Below are positions 1 through 5,660 of a stretch of DNA of 64,000 nucleotides, in pieces. The notes beneath the pieces were generated by a model, which did no database searches, was not told the origin of the DNA, and worked only from the letters and a program-made list of their open reading frames with translations. This DNA comes from Paenibacillus ehimensis NBRC 15659 (GTDB lineage: Bacteria > Bacillota > Bacilli > Paenibacillales > NBRC-103111), in assembly GCF_004000785.1 (NCBI RefSeq), contig NZ_BILX01000009.1:1-64000 (forward strand). The letters are read 5' to 3'. The translations under genes were made by a program, and so were the position numbers. Position 1 is the first letter of the stretch. Each line of letters starts with the position of its first letter.

Positions 1-174
1 GGGAAGGGCCCGGCAGCCGCGAAAACGCGCGCGCTGGAGGCGGTGCGCACCGGCGAGGGCGCCAGCCGCGCAGCAGGGCGCAAAGGCGCCAAAGCCGCAG
101 GCGCGGCAGCCAAAGGCGGCGGCGTGGGCATCGGCTTCGCCAAGAAGAAGCGCAAAAAGACCGTCAAGCGCTAG
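1..174 (+). CDS. rnr: RNase R, C-terminal tail (partial)
   Basis: Open frame from the first base of the window to the TAG at 172-174, giving the last 57 residues of a longer protein. The visible part is rich in Lys, Arg, Ala and Gly and ends KKKRKKTVKR, like the basic, disordered tail behind the S1 domain of Firmicute RNase R. No catalytic domain is in view, so the call rests on this tail and on the next genes being smpB and ssrA, the usual order rnr-smpB-ssrA. RNase R degrades structured RNA and works with the tmRNA system on non-stop mRNAs. Another basic-tailed protein cannot be excluded. Confidence 0.6.
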   Translation, partial: GKGPAAAKTRALEAVRTGEGASRAAGRKGAKAAGAAAKGGGVGIGFAKKKRKKTVKR

Positions 175-261
175 TTCCCCTTGATTTCCGGGGATGGAGT
201 TGGTACAATGGACTCCATCCCTCTGTTTGGAAATCGGTATGGGAAGGAGCGGCTAGGGGGC

Positions 262-741
262 ATGAGCAAAAAAAACGATGGAAAAGTGCTGGCGCAGAAC
301 AAAAAAGCGTCTCACGATTATTTTATCGAGGATACTTACGAATGCGGTCTGGTGCTGACCGGTACGGAGATCAAATCGCTGCGGCTCGGACGAGCCAATA
401 TCGGCGATGCGTTCGCGACGATCCGCAACGGCGAAGCGTTCGTGCATAATATGCACATCAGCCCGTTCGAGCAAGGTAACCGGTTTAACCCCAGCGATCC
501 GACGCGGGCCCGCAAGCTTCTTCTCAAAAAAGTCGAGATTAACAAACTGCTGGGCCAATCGAAGCAGGAAGGCTATACGCTGGTGCCGCTCAAGGTGTAT
601 GTGCGCAACGGCTACGCGAAGCTGCTGCTAGGCTTGGGCAAAGGGAAGAAGCAATACGACAAACGCGATACGGCGGCGAAACGCGACGCTCAGCGGGATA
701 TTCAGCGGGCGCTGCGCGAGAAGCAGAAGGTCGCACGATAA
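262..741 (+). CDS. smpB: SsrA-binding protein SmpB
   Basis: A 159-residue protein of standard SmpB length. It binds the tRNA-like domain of tmRNA and carries it into stalled ribosomes for trans-translation. Family signatures are visible: [19 protein letters not shown] near the N-terminus, GTEIKSLR, the HISPFEQGN segment, and the basic tail with [21 protein letters not shown] that inserts into the mRNA channel. The open frame extends upstream to 181, but the start at 262 gives the conserved N-terminus ([16 protein letters not shown]) and has purine-rich AAGGAG (244-249) upstream. It lies between rnr and ssrA, its RNA partner. Confidence 0.97.
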   Translation: MSKKNDGKVLAQNKKASHDYFIEDTYECGLVLTGTEIKSLRLGRANIGDAFATIRNGEAFVHNMHISPFEQGNRFNPSDPTRARKLLLKKVEINKLLGQSKQEGYTLVPLKVYVRNGYAKLLLGLGKGKKQYDKRDTAAKRDAQRDIQRALREKQKVAR

Positions 742-821
742 CGTTTTGGCGAGAATCCGCCAGTATGTTTAGGTTTTGGTATCGCTTCCAGCAACTCGCC
801 CCTTCATTTTGCGCAAGGATA

Positions 822-830
822 TGTTATAAT
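822..830 (+). promoter_or_regulatory. probable ssrA promoter (extended -10)
   Basis: TGTTATAAT forms an extended -10 element (TG at 822-823, TATAAT at 825-830). No good -35 is seen 16-18 bases upstream. It is the only strong -10 between smpB and ssrA, so it probably starts a tmRNA precursor with a leader of about 115 bases. Confidence 0.5.
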
Positions 831-950
831 AAAAGTGCACTTGGGGAAGTGCACAGCTTTTATAGCAGAAGTCAGCAGAAGTTGCAGGTAAGTTTTTTTT
901 CATAACCTTTTTAATTAGGGTCTCCCATCTGATGGGAGGCCCACCTATGC
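831..950 (+). other. 5' leader of the tmRNA precursor with two hairpins
   Basis: Two perfect hairpins lie between the -10 and the mature tmRNA 5' end: GTGCACTT/AAGTGCAC with a GGGG loop at 835-854, and CTCCCATC/GATGGGAG at about 921-937, just before the cut site at 951. The second may help position processing of the precursor. No open frame with a ribosome site is seen here. Confidence 0.45.
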
Positions 951-1311
951 GGGGACGTTCTTGGATTCGACGGGGATAGTTCGAGCATGGGTTGCGGGTA
1001 GTGGGGACGCGTCCGCTTTATCAACGCTAAAGCCAATTAAATGGCAAACAACAACAATCCTACGCTTTCGCAGCTTAATAACCTGTGAGCGTGCTTCTAC
1101 CCTGCATCGCCCATGTGCCGGGATAGGGGCTCAACTTTAGTGGGATACGCTGTCTAGTCTCCGCCTGCGGCTAGCTGAAGAAGACAATCAGGCTGACCCA
1201 ACGCGTAGCCGGTTACGGGGCGACGCTCGGGTGACATCAAAACTGTGACTACACCCGTAGATGCCTGTGTGGCGTTATCTTCGGACAGGGGTTCGACTCC
1301 CCTCGTCTCCA
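951..1311 (+). ncRNA. ssrA: tmRNA (10Sa RNA)
   Basis: The 5' end GGGGACGTTCTTGGATTCGA and the 3' end GGGTTCGACTCCCC...CGTCTCCA are the two halves of the tRNA-Ala-like domain. GGGGACG pairs with CGTCTCC in a 7-bp acceptor stem that includes one G-U pair, followed by discriminator A at 1311. The CCA end is not encoded. The tag frame starts at GGC (1043) and reads GKQQQSYAFAA, then TAA TAA at 1076-1081; with the alanine charged on tmRNA the tag is A-GKQQQSYAFAA, ending in the protease-recognised AA. The 3' end doubles as an integration site (see the repeat at 1296-1313). Confidence 0.97.
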
Positions 1312-1313
1312 TA
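1296..1313 (+). repeat. att site in the ssrA 3' end (left copy)
   Basis: ACTCCCCTCGTCTCCATA occurs here, where it forms the T-arm/acceptor end of tmRNA, and exactly again at 5389-5406. An 18-bp direct repeat with one copy inside a tRNA-like gene is the usual footprint of tyrosine-integrase insertion. Confidence 0.75.
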
Positions 1314-1316
1314 CTC

Positions 1317-1328
1317 AAAGCACCTAAC
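1317..1328 (-). repeat. inverted copy of the GTTAGGTGCTTT motif
   Basis: AAAGCACCTAAC is the reverse complement of GTTAGGTGCTTT found at 1891-1902 and, with one end change, at 5168-5178. This copy starts four bases inside the left att repeat, so the motif marks both island ends and one internal point. Confidence 0.5.
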
Positions 1329-1766
1329 TTTTAGATCTAGCAGAAAGTCGGAATTATCGTTAGAGCCGACTACAACAACTGATTCAAAAAATTCTTGAAT
1401 AACTTGCTTCTTTACTTGAACGTCATCTGTAAATAGATGGCGTTTTTTATCTTCTAACTCGTTGATAATAAGCTCTTCATCAATATTTGAATGAGAATTT
1501 ATAAACTCCATTCTTCGAAGTTCAGCTTCATTATTCAACTCCTCTGAACTCTTTATTAAGAGGTGACCCCGAATGGTCAGAAAATGATGCAATATTTTTT
1601 GAAAAATAAAGAAACTATGTACAAAAAATGATAAAAAGATAAAAATTACAAACGATAAAGAAAAGGACATGGAGGACAAAAGCAAATAGATGAAACCTTT
1701 GCTCTGTTGCCCGACATGTGCTAAAGATGATTGAATATTCCATTGAATTGCGGATTCAATGGTCAA
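1317..1766 (-). pseudogene. ORF for a small membrane protein, 3' end replaced by ssrA
   Basis: The minus-strand frame from TTG at 1766 runs through the island border into the tmRNA gene and stops at 1275. The last dozen residues (GDEGSRTPVRR) are tmRNA read backwards, not real protein. The island part encodes about 150 residues: one strong membrane segment near residues 27-55 (LLLSSMSFSLSFVIFIFLSF) followed by an acidic, helical, charged stretch. No clear ribosome site precedes the TTG. It is best read as a gene whose 3' end was lost at integration, or as a chance ORF. Family not recognised. Confidence 0.3.
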
Positions 1767-1890
1767 AAACGAGAGAATACAATGTCATTTACACTTTGTC
1801 CGGTTTGCTTTTCCGATCACAGAAAATTACCATATATTAATAATCGACTTAGCTTTTCACCACATTTTGTTTTCTTAGAACAGAACAAAG

Positions 1891-1902
1891 GTTAGGTGCT
1901 TT
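1891..1902 (+). repeat. internal GTTAGGTGCTTT motif
   Basis: GTTAGGTGCTTTAGCAGTGT here resembles GTTAGGTGCTTCACCAGTAT at the right island end (5168-5187) and inverts the motif at 1317. The pair 1317/1891 brackets the minus-strand ORF, as if that piece were an older, separate insertion. Confidence 0.45.
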
Positions 1903-1949
1903 AGCAGTGTCAGTTTTAACGTGAAAAAAGTAAAGATATCTTTATGAAA

Positions 1950-1978
1950 TTGAAATATATTCCATATCCCTTTATAAT
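1950..1978 (+). promoter_or_regulatory. sigma-A promoter of the island operon
   Basis: TTGAAA (1950-1955), 17 bases, TATAAT (1973-1978). It faces the three-gene operon and leaves an untranslated leader of roughly 115 bases. Confidence 0.7.
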
Positions 1979-2006
1979 AGAGTTAAATCCGAAAGCATCG
2001 GTAAGA

Positions 2007-2051
2007 AATGTCTGTGGAGTTCAAACTTCCATAGGCATTTTTTGCCCTATG
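2007..2051 (+). promoter_or_regulatory. possible attenuator in the operon leader
   Basis: Between promoter and first gene, AATGTCTGTGGA (2007-2018) can pair with TTCCATAGGCATT (about 2027-2039), followed directly by a run of T (2038-2043): an intrinsic terminator. The segment CCATAGG (2029-2035) can instead pair with CCTATGG (2045-2051), which would break that terminator. The two folds exclude each other, as in attenuation. No ligand or leader peptide is evident. Confidence 0.45.
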
Positions 2052-2100
2052 GTAATATTTACAAATGTTTTCGGGGATAATAATAGGGGGCCTTGAGAGC

Positions 2101-3414
2101 ATGGTAAATATACAGGGTGTTTTATTACGAGTATTAAAGAGAATTCCTAAAGAAGATGCTATTGAGATAATTCATGAAAAGACCGGTTGGGTTCCAGAAA
2201 GGAAGCCTAAGAAAAAAGATGATATCAAAGATAGATTCTTAGCTCTAGCTGGTATTATCGCAGAAAATGAGATTGAAGACTTTGTACAAATGGCAGTGAT
2301 GAGGAAGAGTCTAGGTTTGCCTGCATATACCTACAAGGTTTCAAATCTCAATTTTTTAAATAATTTATCCGATGAACAAATTGTTTCTAATTATTCCGTC
2401 GAAAATGTGGCGTTTAGAGATATTTATTCAATAACAACTGCTCTTAGTATCTCCGATAGGTTACTTGCTTTTGACATAAGACTAAAGGAGTACGAGAGTT
2501 CATGGTTAACAGGAGTAAACAATGTTAATAGCCTATCCGCAGTTTTTACCGCAAAAATAACATTAGATAGGGATAGCAAAGTTTTAACTATTTATAATGG
2601 GAATCATGAAGTACAAGAGGTTCTCTTTGATTTCATGTCTCAATTTTTTCATTGGCCAATGAGTTCATATCGCCTTAAGGAATTTCCAAACCAAATTAAT
2701 GAACTTGGGAGTGTAAGCTTTAAAACAGCTTTATTGCTTGATTTAGTTACTAATCGATTAAGTAGTCGAGGGATCAATTCTACATTTAAAGAAATTAAAT
2801 TCTACACTGGTGGAAGAAGTAAAAAGGACGGAATACGTGACGTAGCCATAGGGGGAAGAGCTCTTCTTGCTTCTCAATTAGCTTGCGAATACATAACAAT
2901 TGGCAGTGATATCATTTTCTTTAATACAGACATGGTGTACAATGGAACTGAATTCTCAACCAAAGTCTACCTTAAAGGGAGTTCGTTAGATATACTAAAA
3001 ATTGTTATTGTGGATACAGATGATGAAGAAGTTCGTAAAGAATCAATGGATATTATTCAGAGTGAATACATAGATATGTGTAATACGGGTATTAAAGATA
3101 TGGAGGAGACAAAAAAATTAATAAATTCCATTGCACAAAAGTATCTCAAGAAGGATCAATTGATTACCCGGGCAATTGAAGAGAATACATTAAATTCTAT
3201 AGCAATGATTTCTAATTTATTAGATAAATTAAATGATCAGGACGAAATTGTGATTGAAAGCCTGAGAAATTTTATCAAATCAAATCAAACAGTTCTTGAT
3301 TCCATTGGGTATGACAGTAATGATGAAAATCTTAGCAAGTTAATCGAGTTTGCAGGCATGGAAGAACTGGTTGTAATAGACGAGGAAGATTATAAAGAAA
3401 CAGAAGAGGAATAA
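2101..3414 (+). CDS. unrecognised 437-residue protein, first gene of island operon
   Basis: First gene of a three-gene operon in the AT-rich island. The frame is open from 2065, but ATG 2101 follows TAGGGGG (2084-2090) at a sensible distance and is preferred. The protein is soluble: no signal peptide or membrane span. The N-terminal 80 residues are helical and basic (PERKPKKKDD at about 34-43). The middle 100-310 reads as mixed alpha/beta. From about 330 it is charged and helical with coiled-coil character, ending in a very acidic tail (EEDYKETEEE). I recognise no catalytic motif and no family. Its position ahead of a second soluble and a membrane protein, in a terminator-guarded unit in a tmRNA island, fits cargo such as an anti-phage system, but that is inference. 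Confidence 0.85.
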   Translation: MVNIQGVLLRVLKRIPKEDAIEIIHEKTGWVPERKPKKKDDIKDRFLALAGIIAENEIEDFVQMAVMRKSLGLPAYTYKVSNLNFLNNLSDEQIVSNYSVENVAFRDIYSITTALSISDRLLAFDIRLKEYESSWLTGVNNVNSLSAVFTAKITLDRDSKVLTIYNGNHEVQEVLFDFMSQFFHWPMSSYRLKEFPNQINELGSVSFKTALLLDLVTNRLSSRGINSTFKEIKFYTGGRSKKDGIRDVAIGGRALLASQLACEYITIGSDIIFFNTDMVYNGTEFSTKVYLKGSSLDILKIVIVDTDDEEVRKESMDIIQSEYIDMCNTGIKDMEETKKLINSIAQKYLKKDQLITRAIEENTLNSIAMISNLLDKLNDQDEIVIESLRNFIKSNQTVLDSIGYDSNDENLSKLIEFAGMEELVVIDEEDYKETEEE

Positions 3415-3429
3415 AGGAGGGGGAGTTCA

Positions 3430-4056
3430 ATGTTATCTTGGAATGAAGATTGTATAATTTATAAAATTGAAAATCATTCCTCAAATTTTGATTTCAATGA
3501 ACTCCCCAGTAGCTCCTTTGAACAGGTAACATTCTCTGATATAAACAACGAATTAATAGAAATAAATTATGCATGGATAGATCCAGTCAGGATCCGTGAT
3601 AAAATTATATCTAAGGAACAAAAGGAAGTAACGTTTTGGTTATTTAAAAATGAAAAAATACTTTGTTCATTCGCAAATTCCGAAAGTACGATGTCCTATG
3701 CAATCAATAAATTAGGTAAGATACTATCTTTTGGATATACCCGAATCAACCCATTTGATCATTGGGTCAAGAATTATTTTAAGAAAAATAATTGGTTCGC
3801 TGAATTAATAAGTGTACATATTAAAACAACTCCAAGTGCATTTGATAATAATGAAATAAAGAAAATAAGCATCAAATCCTTATCTGAATTTAATTACAAA
3901 AGTTTATTTGATAAACATACAGTAACAAACCTAACCTTTTCTATGAATAATACTATATTCTACATAGATTCAGTTTCAGTAATTTCATTCCCAAATACAA
4001 TTAAGGAATCAGATATACTTAAGATATTAAGTGTGGTTATAAAGGAGTTTATCTAA
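3430..4056 (+). CDS. unrecognised 208-residue protein, second gene of island operon
   Basis: Starts at ATG 3430 after a near-perfect ribosome site (AAAGGAGGGGG, 3413-3424), 15 bases behind the first gene. Soluble, AT-rich in codons, many Asn, Ile and Lys; no signal peptide or membrane span. Visible features are an early acidic/aromatic region (SWNEDCIIYKIEN), a central FGYTRINPFDHWVKNYFKK segment and a hydrophobic C-terminus. No known motif was found. The tight spacing on both sides says it is made together with its neighbours and is probably part of one complex. Confidence 0.85.
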   Translation: MLSWNEDCIIYKIENHSSNFDFNELPSSSFEQVTFSDINNELIEINYAWIDPVRIRDKIISKEQKEVTFWLFKNEKILCSFANSESTMSYAINKLGKILSFGYTRINPFDHWVKNYFKKNNWFAELISVHIKTTPSAFDNNEIKKISIKSLSEFNYKSLFDKHTVTNLTFSMNNTIFYIDSVSVISFPNTIKESDILKILSVVIKEFI

Positions 4057-4060
4057 TTCG

Positions 4061-5140
4061 ATGCTTAGGCGGATATCGGTTCTATTCGTACTAGTTCCTT
4101 TTGTATTACTATTGTTTACAAATTTCAAGCAGGATTTTTCCAAAGACGATTATGATAATTTAAAAGACCAAGTTGAATTAATAAGCTGGATCTTTTCGGG
4201 GATTATGGCCATAATCTCCTTTTTTGCTATCTTCATTGGTTTTATGTATGAAAATAAATTAATAAGTGCTTCAAAGGATTTGCAAAATATATACAGACCG
4301 TATACTATAAATATTTCTGAATATCGCCAGGTTATAATAAATTATCAAGTTAGTATGACAAGCAATAATTTAATTTCATATTTGTATTGGGTATATCTAA
4401 TTGTTTCTTCATGTACTATATATGTCTGGGGAGTAGCAGTTGGATTTTATACGAAATACCAAGTCTCACTAGAAATTAATTTTTCAGTCCCGGCTGTACT
4501 CAACTTTGGGATCTATTTATTTTTTCTGATACTTAGCGGATTACTTGTTAGTTTAACTTTCATTTTAAATCAGATAAAACATTTTAAAGATCCACTAGGT
4601 AAGGGATATCTACCCAATACTGATCAAATAACTGATATTGATTATCTAAAAACTAAGAATTCAGATTTGGATGAAGTTTTAATAAAAAGTGGATTTCATT
4701 TAGAGTTTTATAAAAATCCACCGATTAGTAATCCTAAATATGAGATGATTTTAAATATGCCAGTTAAGTTGAAAAATTTACGTTTTGTATTAAAAATATA
4801 CGATAAAGAGAAAAACAATATTTTAAAATGTTATGGCAAGATTCTCGATAACTCGAACTTCGGCGAGAGGTTTTTGTACAGAATAACCGATAATCTACCC
4901 AATAGTATTTTTAATACGTTACAGGATAACGCATCTGGCGAGCTAAAGGTTTATGATTCTGATGACTCAGTTATATCACGTATAACACTAAGATTGGATT
5001 TAATTGACGAATACAATCATACTTTTATACTGCAAAAGGCGATAAAGGAAAGGGAAATCATGGAAAACGATTCTCGGTTATTAAATAATATTACTGCTGA
5101 AGAAGTAAAGTTTTTTACTGAATTAAGAACGTCCCTTTAA
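4061..5140 (+). CDS. four-span membrane protein with cytoplasmic domain, third gene of island operon
   Basis: 359 residues, starting four bases after the previous stop; the ribosome site AAAGGAG (4041-4047) lies inside the upstream gene, so translation is probably coupled. Four membrane segments are clear: about 5-22, 41-63, 104-130 and 147-169. A soluble domain of about 190 residues follows, with strands and a charged helical end. The layout (paired spans, large C-terminal domain) is like membrane effectors or anchors of bacterial defence systems, but no family was recognised. The operon ends at the palindrome 5193-5252. Confidence 0.85.
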   Translation: MLRRISVLFVLVPFVLLLFTNFKQDFSKDDYDNLKDQVELISWIFSGIMAIISFFAIFIGFMYENKLISASKDLQNIYRPYTINISEYRQVIINYQVSMTSNNLISYLYWVYLIVSSCTIYVWGVAVGFYTKYQVSLEINFSVPAVLNFGIYLFFLILSGLLVSLTFILNQIKHFKDPLGKGYLPNTDQITDIDYLKTKNSDLDEVLIKSGFHLEFYKNPPISNPKYEMILNMPVKLKNLRFVLKIYDKEKNNILKCYGKILDNSNFGERFLYRITDNLPNSIFNTLQDNASGELKVYDSDDSVISRITLRLDLIDEYNHTFILQKAIKEREIMENDSRLLNNITAEEVKFFTELRTSL

Positions 5141-5167
5141 CCTTCGATTTACTTAGAGATATGTAAA

Positions 5168-5178
5168 GTTAGGTGCTT
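5168..5178 (+). repeat. right-end GTTAGGTGCTT motif
   Basis: Third copy of the island-end motif; it continues as CACCAGTAT and leads straight into an ssrA-like end (GTTCGTCTCC, 5190-5199). Confidence 0.45.
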
Positions 5179-5189
5179 CACCAGTATAA

Positions 5190-5252
5190 GTTCGTCTCCT
5201 TAAAGAAAGAGCACCGACCGAAAATGATCGGTGCTCTTTCTTTAAGGAGACG
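5190..5252. terminator. long perfect palindrome/terminator joined to an ssrA-like end
   Basis: Arms 5193-5217 and 5228-5252 are perfectly complementary over 25 bases with a 10-base loop (CCGAAAATGA). The left arm begins with GTTCGTCTCC, the last bases of tmRNA, and continues with the AAAGAGCACCGA terminator motif seen at the other ssrA-like copies. It ends the three-gene operon and can work on both strands. Confidence 0.7.
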
Positions 5253-5313
5253 CGAGGCGGGAGCGAAGCCCCTGATGGGGTTCAGACCGCGCGCAGTGGA
5301 GCGTTAGCGGAAT

Positions 5314-5388
5314 GAGCACGGCATTGAAATCTACCGCTAAGATCATCATCGACTAGGCTTCGAGAGCAGGTAAAATCGAGATTTCAAT
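5314..5388 (+). other. structured stretch next to the right att copy
   Basis: TTAGCGG (5314-5320) pairs with CCGCTAA (5334-5340), and ATTGAAATCT (5323-5332) with AGATTTCAAT (5379-5388), which touches the att repeat at 5389. These could be integrase arm sites or part of a small RNA. No coding frame is seen between 5253 and 5388, which is GC-rich at its start unlike the island. Confidence 0.35.
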
Positions 5389-5406
5389 ACTCCCCTCGTC
5401 TCCATA
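5389..5406 (+). repeat. att site (right copy of the ssrA 3' end)
   Basis: Exact copy of 1296-1313 (ACTCCCCTCGTCTCCATA), followed by a terminator as expected behind an ssrA gene. Marks the right border of the island. Confidence 0.75.
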
Positions 5407-5417
5407 AAATGCTGTAA

Positions 5418-5453
5418 AAAGCACTGACCAAATAGTCGGTGCTTTCTATTTTT
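5418..5453 (+). terminator. original ssrA-type terminator
   Basis: AAAGCACTGAC (5418-5428) pairs with GTCGGTGCTTT (5435-5445), then a T-rich run. Probably the terminator that stood behind ssrA before the island entered. Confidence 0.75.
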
Positions 5454-5485
5454 GGAGAAATGAAAGCAGAAAAATATAACATTTC

Positions 5486-5647
5486 ATGTATGATTTATCC
5501 GATATAGATGTAGGGATGGACGGGGCCGAGCAGGACCCTAGTGAAAGTGTATTTTTAGTTTTCAGGGAGGATGAGCTCAAAAAATCAAAATTACCTATCG
5601 CACAGTATCTTCTGGGTAGAGTAATAATTCCACCATGTCTTTCGTAA
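5486..5647 (+). CDS. small 53-residue ORF
   Basis: ATG 5486 to TAA 5647, encoding MYDLSDIDVGMDGAEQDPSE followed by a FLVFREDELKK segment. The ribosome site is poor, and the stop lies two bases before the GGAG of the next gene. It could be a small coupled gene or the tail of a lost larger one. No family recognised. Confidence 0.25.
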   Translation: MYDLSDIDVGMDGAEQDPSESVFLVFREDELKKSKLPIAQYLLGRVIIPPCLS

Positions 5648-5660
5648 CGGAGTGAAGAAG

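Larger units (their letters stand above)
1314..5406. mobile_element. genomic island integrated at ssrA
   Basis: About 4.1 kb between exact 18-bp repeats at 1296 and 5389. The ssrA terminator now lies beyond the right repeat (5418-5453), so the segment sits between tmRNA and its own terminator. Base composition drops sharply to AT-rich compared with smpB and with the genes after 7.9 kb. It holds a three-gene operon (2101-5140) and a damaged minus-strand ORF. No integrase is visible, so it is either a remnant or was moved by an enzyme encoded elsewhere. Confidence 0.65.
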
